Origin: Branchipolynoe longqiensis
Taxonomy: Eukaryota; Annelida; Polychaeta; Phyllodocida; Polynoidae
Length of the DNA stretch: 64,000 bases
Reading direction: 5' to 3'
Assembly: GCA_030323885.1 (NCBI GenBank)
Contig: CM059199.1
Location: forward strand, 76,852,781 to 76,916,780
Shown here piece after piece: positions 33,201 through 41,041 of this stretch. The notes below the pieces were generated by a model. It had not been told where the DNA came from and did not search any database. It was given only the letters and a program-made list of their open reading frames with translations. Within the stretch, counting starts at the first letter, position 1; every line of letters begins with the position of its first letter. A program made the translations under genes and the position numbers.

Positions 33201-35017
33201 ACATAAAGCCAGACAGGTGGTCATGTGTACACATCTAACTTACATAAAACCAGTGTACACTCATAACATACTCAAAAACTAGACATGCTTTCACATGTAC
33301 ACCATTAACTTACATAAAGCCAGACAGGTGGTCACGTGTACACATCTAACTTACATAAAACTAGTGTACACTCATAACATACTCAAAAACCAGACATGCT
33401 TTCACATGTACACCATTAACTTACATAAAGCCAGATAGGTGGTCATGTGTACACATCTAACTTACATAAAACTAGTGTACACTCATAACATACTCAAAAA
33501 CTAGACATGCTTTCACATGTACACCATTAACTTACATAAAGCCAGACAGGTGGTCACTTGTACACATCTAACTTACATAAAACTAGTGTACACTCATAAC
33601 ATACTCAAAAACCAGACATGCTTTCACATGTACACCATTAACTTACATAAAGCCAGACAGGTGGTCATGTGTACACATCTAACTTACATAAAACCAGTGT
33701 ACACTCATAACATACTCAAAAACTAGACATGCTTTCACATGTACACCATTAACTTACATAAAGCCAGACAGGTGGTCACGTGTACACATCTAACTTACAT
33801 AAAACTAGTGTACACTCATAACGTACTCAAAAACCAGACATGCTTTCACATGTACACCATTAACTTACATAAAGCCAGACAGGTGGTCACGTGTACACAT
33901 CTAACTTACATAAAACCAGTGTACACTCATAACATACTCAAAAACTAGACATGCTTTCACATGTACAACATTAACTTACATAAAGCCGGACAGGTGGTCA
34001 CGTGTACATGTCTAACTTACATAAAACTAGTGTACACTCATAACGTACTCAAAAACCAGACATGCTTTCACATGTACACCATTAACTTACATAAAGCCGG
34101 ACAGGTGGTCACGTGTACACATCTAACTTACATAAAACTAGTGTACACTCATAACATACTCAAAAACTAGACATGCTTTCACATGTACAACATTAACTTA
34201 CATAAAGCCAGACAGGTGGTCACGTGTACATGTCTAACTTACATAAAAATAGTGTACACTCATAACGTACTCAAAAACCAGACATGCTTTCACATGTACA
34301 CCATTAACTTACATAATGCCAGACAGGTCGTCATATTTACACATTTAACTTAAATAAAACTAGACAGCTGGTCATGTGTAGACGTCTAACTTATATCAAA
34401 CCAGACAGGTGGTCACGTATACAGGTTCAACTTACATAAAACCAGACAGGTGGTCATGTGTACACGTCTAACTTACATAAAACCAGACAGGTGGTCACAT
34501 GTACACGTCTAACATACATCAAGCCAGACAGGTGGTCACATGTACACGACTAACTTGCATAAAACCAGACAGGTGGTCACGTGTACACATCTAACTTACA
34601 TAAAACCAGACAGGTGGTCACATGTACACGACTAACTTACATAAAACCAGACAGGTGGTCATGTGTACACATCTAACTTACATAAAACCAGACAGGTGGT
34701 CACATGTACACGACTAACTTACATAAAACCAGACAGGTGGTCACGTGTACACATTTAACTTACATAAAACCAGACAGGTGGTCACATGTACATGGGTGTT
34801 CTGTAGCTACAGTAAGCAGGTGACAATAGAATTGATGCGTGGTGACCTTGACTGTGTGGCAGACATCCTCCACGACACCCACCAGGTGCTGTACCAGGCG
34901 TGTAGCTATGGAGACGGCATCTGCGCGCGGCCCGGCCTCGCGTTGCGCGGACCCCCACAGTGCGTGCTGCATCGCGCCCTGGCGCCCGTGCATGGTCACG
35001 TGACTGACGGCACCCAG
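18058..35017 (+). CDS. KANSL2: KANSL2 (KAT8 regulatory NSL complex subunit 2), seven exons recognised
   Basis: KANSL2 is a subunit of the nuclear NSL complex built around the MOF/KAT8 histone H4 acetyltransferase. Exons at 18058-18296, 20027-20214, 23539-23653, 25105-25268, 25995-26086, 31526-31679 and 34863-~35017 have AG/GT borders and join in one phase-consistent frame of about 369 codons. Recognisable parts, in order: Cys/His zinc-binding motifs ([27 protein letters not shown]); an acidic segment ([14 protein letters not shown]); the strongly conserved helix [12 protein letters not shown] / [28 protein letters not shown]; and a second Cys/His pair ([20 protein letters not shown]). The order equals that of vertebrate KANSL2 (human ~490 aa). 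The 5' end and the acidic C-terminal tail are not identified. Introns are filled with mobile elements. Confidence 0.9.
18896..19208 (+). mobile_element. SINE, family Z, nearly full length
   Basis: The 5' part is tRNA-like ('ggtggccgaatcgatagag' as A-box region, decayed B box 'gtttgattccc'). A core follows ('ggggtcatggtgctggcggcctgattccccagtg') and a 3' end ('cccgtcctgttatgacctta', 'gacgtaaaattccaacaac'). Other copies: 31971-32646, 14876-14930, ~38005-38060 and 45636-45721. It lies in KANSL2 intron 1. Confidence 0.75.
20027..20214 (+). CDS. KANSL2: KANSL2 exon 2 recognised
   Basis: Acceptor cacccag|GTAC; the first base completes the split Gly codon and YCLEH completes the second zinc-binding unit. 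A basic linker (RKRRPAE) and a helix ([17 protein letters not shown]) follow. Donor CTCG|GTAAGT. Confidence 0.85.
20235..20436 (+). repeat. Short tandem repeat, ~75-bp unit, about 2.6 copies
   Basis: Units start 'aatacacatggccgggtca' and contain 'agctgaaatcgtagactgta'. The TIR element at 20437 is inserted in the last unit, which resumes after 23307 with 'gtagcagaaatg'. Confidence 0.75.
20563..21618 (+). repeat. Pyrimidine-rich arm of the inverted minisatellite
   Basis: About 1.05 kb of 13-14 bp units (ccctctttcgttcc, ccctcttccattcc), nearly pure C/T with rare A/G. Subarrays show a higher-order pattern ending in 'cccattctccat'. Confidence 0.9.
21619..23063 (+). repeat. Purine-rich arm of the inverted minisatellite
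   Basis: About 1.44 kb of 'ggaatggaagaggg' / 'ggaacggaagaggg' units, the reverse complement of the left arm. The two arms are not equal in length or unit order, so the palindrome is approximate. G runs of 5-8 are frequent between 22540 and 22720. Confidence 0.9.
23539..23653 (+). CDS. KANSL2: KANSL2 exon 3 recognised (acidic segment)
   Basis: Acceptor catttcag|AATATG; codes [25 protein letters not shown] and DSEQEDPL. It matches the vertebrate acidic stretch that directly precedes HAGVY. Donor CTCAA|GTAAGT. Confidence 0.85.
23830..24165 (+). repeat. Tandem repeat, ~60-bp unit, about 5 copies
   Basis: The unit 'cacgttcttatctgtgttag' followed by 'gcagacaggttgtcctgttt' and 'catacataatta'. It lies in KANSL2 intron 3. 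Confidence 0.85.
24230..24720 (+). repeat. Degenerate internally repeated sequence
   Basis: Two to three diverged sub-repeats: 'tgaccatcttggatttcaaaatggc' resembles 'tggcatcttgaaatctaagatggc', each followed by 'ttttg(t/c)t(a/g)aatatctc' and later 'ctaggaatccactggtgacatc' or 'ctaggaatccaatgggaacatt'. It is probably an old dispersed repeat and is non-coding. Confidence 0.5.
25105..25268 (+). CDS. KANSL2: KANSL2 exon 4 recognised (conserved helix)
   Basis: Acceptor tttgtctag|ACATGC completes the Lys codon. It codes [18 protein letters not shown] and [17 protein letters not shown], the most conserved block of the family and the firmest basis for the gene name. Donor CTGG|GTAGGA. Confidence 0.92.
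25445..25850 (+). repeat. Tandem repeat, ~67-bp unit, about 6 copies
   Basis: The unit contains 'gatagttaatgatatcgata', 'gtggaacaatgtaacactga' and 'gtagtgttttcattaaggaa', with >95% identity between units. It lies in KANSL2 intron 4. Confidence 0.9.
25995..26086 (+). CDS. KANSL2: KANSL2 exon 5 recognised
   Basis: Acceptor cttttag|GCAGTG; codes a charged helix ending in [10 protein letters not shown]. Donor AAG|GTACTG lies on a codon border. The gypsy element at 26172 begins 86 bp into the following intron. Confidence 0.85.
26172..26300 (-). repeat. gypsy-1 3' LTR
   Basis: 129 bp. It differs from the other LTR at two positions ('cgatgtc' vs 'cgacgtc'; 'gtttcgggt' vs 'gttttgggt'). Confidence 0.95.
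26301..26311 (-). promoter_or_regulatory. gypsy-1 polypurine tract
   Basis: The minus strand reads AAAAAGGGAGA directly before the 3' LTR. Confidence 0.8.
26899..30777 (-). CDS. gypsy-1 gag-pol polyprotein
   Basis: One 1292-codon frame starts at the ATG at 30777 ([13 protein letters not shown]) soon after the primer-binding site. Capsid-like gag comes first, followed by zinc knuckles ([10 protein letters not shown] and [14 protein letters not shown], ~30045-30100 and following). The aspartic protease has [11 protein letters not shown] (~residue 322). The RT has [12 protein letters not shown] and ITDDILVYG (~residue 599, TDD catalytic). RNase H has [12 protein letters not shown] and ETDHKPL (~residue 808). 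The integrase has an HHCC zinc finger (~990) and the DDE core with SDNGPQFSS (~1076) and [10 protein letters not shown]. All catalytic residues are present and there are no stops. No envelope gene is present. The arrangement suggests the Mag/SURL-like group. The copy could be active; expression is unknown. Confidence 0.95.
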   Translation of the reverse strand: MALSGLKPPGHLNLDGNPAASWRTWYHAYSIYATAAGVLTRSEKVQCCVFLHVAGAEAQKIHQSMTFTATDTDKIVPLREAFKKYCEGKTNLTETRYNFNSYNQGQETMDAYIREVRHKVGQCQYGDLEDSLMTDRLVSGVKCNTLRDRLLQMPKLTLELCEDMCRMSEHKAKQLTKVSDTEYGVDFVRQYDTRRQTSRQYGNPQRQRQPAPRGERERVSTSTGVRSECAWCGYSHRSDRDACPAKGKSCAVCKKIGHFARVCRSKMTSINEIVLDEHDSDDVAEFVQQDDELFIGVVFKEGDKSADMWFADLPIGPLQVNFKLDTGSEANIIPMNIFSRIEGAELTDPKCRLVTYSGQKIVPTGETSLQIQGQWMRFQVVEKGCAILGKDACVRLRIISHIDSIGTQDAQNDSQAKQMVKTFKDVFTGLGTIKVEAKIYVDDNVQPVVDPPRRILHAIQNKVRGELDRMLALGVIVEETEPTPWVNSITIVKKGEKIRVCSDPTKLNKAIKRGPYPTRTVEEVISKLEGAKYFSVIDAKSGYWQIQLDSNSSKLCTFNTPWGMYRYTRLPFGIKTAGDIFIYEMNRILQGLKGVNVITDDILVYGKTINEHNENLCAVLERARQVNLRLNPEKSSICQTSVDYVGHVISGQGIKPNEERVQAINDMPTPTNKQAVQRFLGMVAYVGKFLPNLAEMTKPLRILTNKETAWHCQDEQEKAFAKLKYMITHAPVLRFYDVSKTITLQVDASKSGLGATLLQEGCPVAMASKALDDTQSSYTVIEKELLAICFGCTKFHEYIFGKKVRVETDHKPLVSIVNKPLHQLSARMQRMRMRLQNYDLELVHIKGTDMFVADALSREHSCTTCPEQLFDNEISIVAIEVIQDSMKDIVRQTEIDTVLKEVMNLVVNGWHEDKKCIPKCATPYHAFRHEITTSGGLLLKGNRVIIPKQLQKQILDTLHETHQGIMKSKRLAREYVFWPGMQMQLEGVERCTLCQRYRNKLHKEPLQSHQIQCMPFHKVGVNLFQVDERDYMLLVDYFSKFPEVVELQNTTSAAVIVELKRIFGRYGIPSEIVSDNGPQFSSREYMNFANEYGFTPRFSSPMHPQSNGQVERHVQTIKNMIKKARDENKDYNLFLLNYRNTPLPELEASPAQLLMSRRLRSKLPTEKTMLEPQVTKITAKQIEKIQNNQKKCFDRHAGRRHRQIERGEHVRYWTHKGTWERGVVTKANKQNGREYEIANTNNNRLNRNRKHIFPTERNPRNAKNQMEEPAHDPQSQPRPEHRSNKLYNPTWP
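30795..30808 (-). promoter_or_regulatory. gypsy-1 primer-binding site
   Basis: The minus strand TGGTGTCAGATC abuts the 5' LTR. The first nine bases are complementary to the 3' end expected for tRNA-Leu. Confidence 0.7.
30809..30937 (-). repeat. gypsy-1 5' LTR
   Basis: 129 bp, next to the primer-binding site; the GATAC target duplication follows. Confidence 0.95.
30945..31065 (-). mobile_element. TRIM-related solo LTR or tRNA-like fragment
   Basis: On the minus strand 'cacactggcctggaatgcaa', 'gagatgtggattcgattccc' and 'gctatag' line up with the tRNA-like module and downstream part of the TRIM LTR at 14302-14483, including the later 'cttttcattccctcccc'. It ends in TGTC... on the + strand at ~30947. 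The B box is GATTCGATTCC. It is more diverged than the two TRIM LTRs and lies only a few bases from the gypsy-1 right end. Confidence 0.6.
31526..31679 (+). CDS. KANSL2: KANSL2 exon 6 recognised (second zinc-binding domain, first part)
   Basis: Acceptor atactgcag|GAGGCC; codes [12 protein letters not shown], then C-x8-C-x10-C-x2-H ([10 protein letters not shown]...KHCLH, with the last His completed by the next exon). Donor CCACC|GTATCC. Confidence 0.88.
31971..32646 (+). mobile_element. SINE, family Z, split by another SINE
   Basis: The tRNA-like head has the A-box region 'gatggccaaatgagttgagc' and a perfect B box GGTTCGAACCC. The core 'gggatatcaggtcatagtgc' and 'ggtggcctgatttcccagtg' follows, then the tail 'gatatgctagga|cgtaaaataacaac' with (aac)n. 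Probable target duplication: caggcagta (~31961) and caagcagta (~32648). The insertion at 32278-32600 interrupts the 3' end. Confidence 0.8.
32278..32600 (+). mobile_element. SINE, family Y, inserted in SINE Z
   Basis: 323 bp flanked by a perfect 14-bp duplication, TTGATATGCTAGGA (32264-32277 and 32601-32614). The 3' end contains 'tagccgatgataaaaatcc', 'gaggcgtcgttaaataaaac' and 'aaactttcttt', a tail type that I associate with mollusc SINEs. Confidence 0.8.
32667..34795 (+). repeat. Higher-order minisatellite, ~111-bp unit grading into ~44-bp unit
   Basis: From 32667 to ~34310 the unit is ~111 bp: 'catgtacaccattaacttac', 'ataaagccagacaggtggtc', 'tacacatctaacttacataa', 'gtgtacactcataacatact', 'actagacatgctttc'. 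From ~34330 to 34795 it simplifies to a ~44-bp unit, 'aacttacataaaaccagaca' plus 'ggtggtcacgtgtacac'. Open frames of 69 codons repeated every 222 bp follow the periodicity and are not genes. The array ends ~65 bp before KANSL2 exon 7. Confidence 0.95.
34863..35017 (+). CDS. KANSL2: KANSL2 exon 7 recognised, 3' border uncertain
   Basis: Acceptor gtgtggcag|ACATCC completes a His codon; codes [16 protein letters not shown] and C-x12-C-x2-H (CARPGL...QCVLH). Possible donors are CATG|GTCACG (exon end 34994) and CCCAG|GTGGCG (35017). Without splicing the frame stops at ~35056 inside the following minisatellite. Confidence 0.8.
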
Positions 35018-35039
35018 GTGGCGACCCGACACGCCGGCA

Positions 35040-35590
35040 CCCAGCCCGACATTTGACCGCGCCCGGCCTGACACCTGACCGCGCCCAGCCTGACACCTGG
35101 CCACGCCCAGCCCGACAACTGACCGTGCCCAGCCGACACCTGACCACGCCCAGCCCGACATCTGACCGTGCCCAGCCCGACATCTGACTGCACCCAGCCC
35201 GACACCTGACCACACCCAGCCTGACACCTGACTGCACCCAGCCCGACACCTGACCATGCCCAGCCAGACACCTGACCGCGCCCAGCCTGACACCTGACTG
35301 CACCCAGCCCGACAACTGATCGCGCCCAGCCCGACACCTGACTGCGCCCAGCCCGACACCTGACCATGCCCAGCCCGACACCTGACCACGCCCAGCCTGA
35401 CACCTGACTGTGCCCAGCCCGACACCTGACAGCGCCCAGCCCGACACCTGACCGCCCCCAGCCCAACAACTGACCGCGCCCAGCCAGACACCTGACTGCG
35501 CCCAGCCTGACACCTGACTACACCCAGCCTGACACCTGACTGCGCCCAGCCCGACACCTGACCGCGCCCAGCCCGACACCTGACCACCGT
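35040..35590 (+). repeat. GC-rich minisatellite, ~21-22-bp unit, after KANSL2 exon 7
   Basis: The unit is 'gcccagcccgacacctgacc' with C/T and G/A variants, about 25 copies. Its first units overlap the end of the exon-7 frame. Opposite-strand frames rich in SGWARSGV words are by-products. Confidence 0.95.
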
Positions 35591-35839
35591 CTCAACTGGC
35601 CCATTTCATTTGGACCGTGTGAGCTAGTTTTGGTTCAAGTTTGGACAAGTTTTTTTCTTACAGTGCCGTTGATTAGGCAGATACATTCAGGTGTTCCTTT
35701 AAAGAAATTCTTGAAGAGAAAATATGACAGTATACTCAATTTGCACACTAAGCCACGGTGGCTTTATGTTGGTGCAACTATATTCGTCAGGGTGCTTGGT
35801 ACCCGTTTCTGGTCCCTGAGCAGCGTGTTCACGCGGGGC
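35591..35839. other. Unique sequence between two minisatellites
   Basis: Contains a good acceptor-like stretch (tttttttcttacag, ~35648-35662) followed by an open frame to ~35899. The encoded residues do not resemble the KANSL2 C-terminus, so no exon is called. Confidence 0.4.
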
Positions 35840-36650
35840 GAGCATGGCAGGCAGGCTGAATGCGGGGCAGGTGGGCTGAAGGCGTGGCAGGCAGACTGAA
35901 GGTGTGGTAGGCAGACTGAAGGCATGGGATGCAGACTGAAGGCGGGGCAGGCAGGCTGAAGGCGGGGCAGACAGGCTGAAGGGGCTGAAGGCAGGGCAGG
36001 TGGGCTGAAGCAGGGGCAGGCAGACTGAAGGAGGGTCAGGCAGCCTGAAGGTGGGGCTGAAGGCGGGGCAGGCAGGCTGAAGGCGGGGCAGGTGGGCTGA
36101 AGGAGGGGCTGAAGGTGGGGCAGGCAGGCTGAAGATGGGGCAGGCAGGCTGAAGGAGGGGCTGAAGGTGGGGCAGGCAGGCTGAAGGCGGGGCAGGCGGG
36201 CTGAAGGAGGGGCTGAAGGTGGGGCAGGCAGACCGAAGGCGGGGCAGGTGGGCTGAAGGAGGGGCTGAAGGTGGGGCAGGCAGACTGAAGGCGGGGCAGG
36301 CAGGCTGAAGGTGGGGCAGGCAGGCTGAAGATGGGGCAGGCAGACTGAAGGCGGGGCAGGGGGGGCTGAAGGTGGGGCAGGCGGGCTGAAGGAGGGGCAG
36401 GCAGACCGAAGGCGGGGCAAGCGGGCTGAAGGCGGGGCAGGCAGACCGAAGGCGGGGCAGGCAGGCTGAAGGTGGGGCAGGCAGACTGAAGGCGGGGCAG
36501 GCAGGCTGAAGGCGGGGCAGGCAGGCTGAAGGCGGGGCAGGCGGGCTGAAGGCGATGCAGGCGGGCTGAAGGCGAGGCTGAAGGCAGGGTAGGCAGGCTG
36601 AAGGCGGGGCAGGCAGGCTGAAGGCGAGGGAGGTGGGCTGAAGGCGGGAA
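35840..36650 (+). repeat. Minisatellite, ~19-21-bp unit
   Basis: The unit is 'gcggggcaggcaggctgaag' with variants, about 40 copies; occasional short units ('gaggggctgaag') break the period. It ends at 'ctgaaggcgggaacagccc'. Confidence 0.95.
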
Positions 36651-38343
36651 CAGCCCATCGAGGTGCGGAAGCTGGCTCTGATCTGGTCAACATCTGGCTT
36701 ACTATTGAACAGTTTGTGGCGCAGAACCTGCACTAAACGCCCAGCGCCAACTTCGTTTCATCAATGATGGCACTTCAATATCGCCCCAGTCAAGTTGCTT
36801 CGCGACCTTCATTCTCATCCATGACGTTGTGTCAGTCTTCACTCATCAATCAAGTCATCGAAAGTTACTTAGTCCGTTGAGTCATATGTTTTAGATAGAT
36901 ACATTAGGTTTCCTATTGTCACCTAGTATAACCCCATGTAACCAGGGCCGCGTACATTGTGCCCCTCGGAGGCCTGAAGTCACACTAGTCTGAATGGCAA
37001 AAGCAGTTGGTTGCCTGGAAAATGGCCGACTCCATATATGGCAGCCATTTGCAATTGAAAAGAACAGCTCTGATTGGCTGAAACCACTGAATTCGGCAGC
37101 CATTTTCGAGGCATTCCTGAAAGGTGAGGCATCTCTGAGGCGTACCCTGAATGCAGCCCTGGTTCCCTATTTGTTCATTTATGGTGTCGCGAGGCAAGTT
37201 TCACAGCCAGTTTTTCACTGATGCGACGAGTCTATCTAATTTTGTAGACAATTAAAGCAATGGCTTTAGTGTATTTTCAAGCAGCTGATAATAATTATTT
37301 ATTTTCATTTTGTCAAATTGCCTTTTTTCATACACTATGTAATATCCATTGGGACTGAAGAGACTCCAAATGGTGAAATAAATTTGATTAAACACCCATG
37401 CAATATGCTGTTACGACACCGATAGTGCACGCGCTGGTTTACGGTAGCCAGAGCTATTTTTGTAATTGCTGTGGAACGTACTGCTCCATGATTCCTGATA
37501 ACCTACCATGCACATAGAACTAACTACATGATACTGCTAGAGGATTCACAAAGGGCTCATGTCACTATAGAAGAATTTCAATTTAAAACCTAAGAATTGA
37601 CCCAAGACAATACATTACTTCTCTATTGTAAGAAAGTAATGAATTAATTGTGAAATCAATTTGAAAATAAATAATAGGAACATCTGAAATTAATTCTGAT
37701 CTAGGCACTGAGTATAAATGTCAGGTTTTCAACGTCTATAAAATGGCCTATTGTCACGTACAGCGTGGCAGGTTTCATCACAGTACATGTGCTCCAAGCA
37801 GTGTCAACACCAAACATGGGCCTAGCGTGCGAGTTTGGGTGTCGTCAATAGCTATTTCCCCATAAATGAAGCTGTCTGATATGAAGTTAATAAACTATTC
37901 TATAGAGTTCCCACGCGTTATAATTGACGTATTCGACTGTGCCTTTCCATGTGAATACCAACATATTTGTTCACAAATTCCTATTTTCCTGGGACCTGTC
38001 GGATCAGTAGCCATCCTGATATGACCTTGGATGTTGCTAAGTTGTAAAACCCAAACAAAACTAGAATTATCTATTTTTTCAATAGTCTGACCTAAATGCA
38101 GATAATGAAGGAGGTGACGAAATTAGCCCGTTTTGTGAGTAGCTTCCCTGCTGTAGGACTTACTTAAGCTTACAGGAGTTGAGTAAAGGCATGTCCACGC
38201 GAATTCACTTTTCTGTGAAGACCAACATCATTAGTGGCTGCACCAGGATGTAAGTTGCATGTATATTATCAAATCTAGGCAAATGTTTTGGTTTTGAAAA
38301 TTTAAATTTTAATGCCATCTGAACTTTTCATGATCTCAGTTAG
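36651..38343. other. Unique AT-rich interval with one SINE Z tail
   Basis: No exon is supported. At ~38005-38060 'catcctgatatgaccttgga', 'tgttgctaagttgtaaaacc' and 'caaacaaaac' match the 3' end of SINE family Z; the body is missing. Confidence 0.5.
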
Positions 38344-38344
38344 A

Positions 38345-39117
38345 CCCACTCAGGCAGGCCACTTCACCTCAAGCTAATCTCCTCTCCCCCCCCCCCCTCA
38401 GTCAGGCCACGTCACCTCAGTTGGGCCACTTCACCACCTCAGTCAGTCAGGTCACTTCACCACAGGCCACTTCACCTCAGGCTACTTTCCCCAGTCAGTC
38501 AGGCCACTTCATCACCTCAGTCAGGTCACTTCACCACCTCAGGCTACTTTCCACCCCTCAGTCAGGTCACTTCACCACCTCAGTCAGACCACTTCACCTC
38601 AGGCTACTTCCCAGCCCTCAGTCAGTCAGGTCACTTCACCACCTCAGTCAGACCACTTCACCACCTAGTCAGGCCACTTCACCTCAGTCAGACCACTTCA
38701 CCTCAGTCAGGTTACTTCACCACCTCAGACTACTTTCCACCCCTCAGTCAGTCAGGTCACTTCACCTCAGTCAAACCACTTCACGACCTCAGTCAGGCCA
38801 CTTCACTTCAGTCAGGTCACTTCAACTTTCAGGCCACTTCATCACCTCAGTCAGGTCACTTCACCTCAGGCTACTTCACCCAGTCAGTCAGGCCACTTCA
38901 CCTCAGTCAGGCCACTTCTTCACCTCAGTCAGGCCACTTCTTCACCTCAGTCAGGTCACTTCAACTCAGTCAGGTCACTTCAACTCAGTCAGGCTACTTC
39001 ACCCCCTCAGTCAGTCAGGCCACTTCACCTTAGTCAGGCCACTTCACCTCAATCAGGCCACTTCACCACCTCAGTCAGACCACTTCACCACCTCAGTCAG
39101 ACCACTTCACCACCTAG
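38345..39117 (+). repeat. Minisatellite, ~19-20-bp unit, with longer variants
   Basis: The unit is 'cctcagtcaggccacttcac', with 'ggctactttccacccctcag' variants and 4-bp 'cagt' duplications. About 35 copies. It ends exactly where the LINE fragment at 39118 begins. Confidence 0.9.
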
Positions 39118-39585
39118 GTCATTATTCCTATCCCCAAACCAAAGACCATAGCCAGCCCGGGAACTACCGCCCGATAGCGCTTACAAGTTGCATTTGTAAA
39201 ACTTTTGAATGCATGATTAACAATCGCGTCGTCTGGATTCAGAGCACCATCCAACCGACTTCCAGTGTGGGTTCATGCGGGGGAGGAGCATTCCTTCAAA
39301 ATGTTTTCATAAAACAAAACATGTGGTGTCCATATTTTCTCAACTTGAAAAGACTTCCGACACGACATGGAAGTACGGCATCCTGAAGGATTTGGTTAAT
39401 ATGGTGTTTAGAGGGCACTTGTCCATTTTCATTTCTAAATTTCTATCCAACCGAAACTTGAGATTTTTTGTCAATGTTACCCTCTCTGATCCTTTTGATC
39501 AAGAGATGGGAGAACCTCAGGGTAGCATTCTATCTGTTATCCTTTTTGGAATTAAAATTAACAATATAATCAAATCTATAAAGAG
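39118..39585 (+). mobile_element. LINE family J fragment: RT fingers/palm
   Basis: Reads IIPIPKP, then NYRPIALTSCICKTFE and, after a frame change, a decayed stretch up to PQGSILSVILFGIKINNI. These blocks match the minus-strand LINE at 52319-55805 (IIPIPKPGKDK, NYRPIALTSCICKTME, PQGSILAVTLFGVKVNGI). The fragment ends abruptly at ~39585 and continues as a different LINE family in the same frame. Confidence 0.8.
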
Positions 39586-40560
39586 TACTGCCTGCTTATT
39601 TGTCGATTTCACTAAGGTGTTTGATAGAATCGGGAGGACCGGGCTATGGCAGCTACTGAGGAAGTATGGATTCCCAGAGACGTTCACAACTATGATCGAG
39701 GCTCTACATACAGGAATGATGGCAAACGTTAGTGTTGGAGGGGAAGTTTCAGAATTGTTCGGGGTTACCAATGGGGACAAGCAAGGTTGCGTACTGGCCC
39801 CCAAGCTCTTCTCCATTTTCCTATCAGTAATGCTCGGCGAGGCTTTCCGAGACATGGGGATGGCATCTATATACAGTAGAGACAGGGCGCTGACCTAATC
39901 AATGTCGCACACTTCAGAGCAAAGACCAAGACTACTCGGATACTGGTGAGAGAGCTGCTATTCGCAGATGACAGTGCACTGGTTGCCCACTCTGCTGAAG
40001 AGATCCAGAAAATAGTGGACGCTTTCTCCGATACATCAAAGAAGCTTGGCCCGAAGATTAACATCAAGAAGACGGAGGTGCTGTACCAACCCAACTCTAC
40101 AAGAACCCGAGAGGAGGAGATCATGGTTGACGGAAATAAGCTGAACTCTTCCGGAATTCACCTACCTCAGAAGCACTATATCAAGCGATGGACTCATTGA
40201 TGCTGAAATACAGAGGAGGATGGCCAAGGCTAGCGCATCTTTCGGCCGACTACACCAGAGACTCTGGAACAACCACCATGTGTCCATTCGGGTCAAAGGA
40301 AAGATCTACCGTGCAATTGTGCTATCCACCCTACTATACGGAGCCGAGGCCTGGACAGTGTACAGACGACAGTTGAAAAAGCTGCATGCCTTCATGATGC
40401 AAGATCTGCGTTCAATCATGAGGCTAACCTGGAAGGACAAAGTGACAAATAAGGAAATATTCGAACGGACCGGGCTGCCCTCTATGGAAGATCTTCTGAT
40501 CAAAAAGAATCTCCAGTGGACTGGACACCTCATGAGGATGTCATCAGACAGGCTTTTGTC
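39586..40560 (+). mobile_element. LINE family C reverse transcriptase relic
   Basis: In pieces across three frames: FVDFTKVFDRIGR (catalytic Asp region), NGDKQGCVLAPKLFSIFLSVML, VRELLFADDSALVAHS (catalytic ADD, ~39950-39990), and a C-terminal part with KLHAFMMQDLRSIMRLTW, TGLPSMEDLL and WTGHLMRMSSDRL. Frameshifts occur near 39895 and 40150-40220. It breaks off at ~40560, just where the fragment at 1915-2150 picks up the family sequence. Inactive. Confidence 0.85.
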
Positions 40561-40591
40561 TTTTACGGACTCTTCACCATGGACCTAATTT

Positions 40592-40700
40592 AACAATTGG
40601 ATTGATTGATTGATTGGTGGTTGCTTTGCGCTGTGTCGGCAGCATAGGCCATATTCACGGCAAGAAATGTTGTTCAAACCATCGGAAATGACCCCATAAA
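40592..40700 (-). mobile_element. LINE family J 3' end
   Basis: On the minus strand 'gccgtgaatatggcctatgc' and 'aaagcaaccaccaatcaatc' end in an (AATC)n tail (here (GATT)n at 40600-40617). Confidence 0.8.
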
Positions 40701-40947
40701 AGTTGTCAAAGAGACCAAGTTGTAGGAGTCATCTGTAGCTGGCAGCTGTTGTTTTGAAAATGGATGGGTGAGTGGAGAGATGGGAGAGTAAAACTGAGGT
40801 ATTTTCAATTTTCTTTAGAGTAGTTCAAACAGGAAATATATTTGCTTTAATGTAAAATATATGTTAGTACAATTACATTTGCATTAATCCAATTAGAAAC
40901 ACATAGAAAGAAAACGGTTTTTTGTTCTTGAATGTAAAAACGTTTTG

Positions 40948-41025
40948 TCCTGTATGGGGTTTGAACCCACAACACCAAACAACTTCAGATTACAAGTTCA
41001 ACACTCTAACCATGAGACTACAGAG
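40948..41025 (-). ncRNA. tRNA-like sequence (pseudo-tRNA or SINE head)
   Basis: On the minus strand a CTGTA/TACAG acceptor-like stem encloses an A-box-like 'catggttagagtg' and a T-arm with GGTTCAAACCCC. The anticodon arm pairs weakly and the variable region is too long. TGT sits where a Thr anticodon would be. It is not convincing as a functional tRNA. Confidence 0.45.
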
Positions 41026-41041
41026 AACACATATTTATGGC

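Noticed and set aside
32667..34170. CRISPR-like regular array and repeated 69-codon ORFs
   Set aside because: Whole units are repeated without unique spacers, in a eukaryotic intron; this is a minisatellite.
34760..35587. 265-275-codon minus-strand frames rich in SGWARSGV
   Set aside because: They follow the 22-bp minisatellite and overlap KANSL2 exon 7 on the other strand.
35630..35899. Candidate extra KANSL2 exon after the acceptor-like site at 35662
   Set aside because: The acceptor is good, but the encoded residues do not match the family and the frame runs into a minisatellite.
35699..36733. 300+ codon minus-strand frames rich in PAFSPPAPPSAC
   Set aside because: They are translations of the ~20-bp minisatellite in two frames at once.
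40948..41025. tRNA-Thr(TGT) gene on the minus strand
   Set aside because: Weak anticodon arm and overlong variable region; it adjoins LINE/SINE debris.
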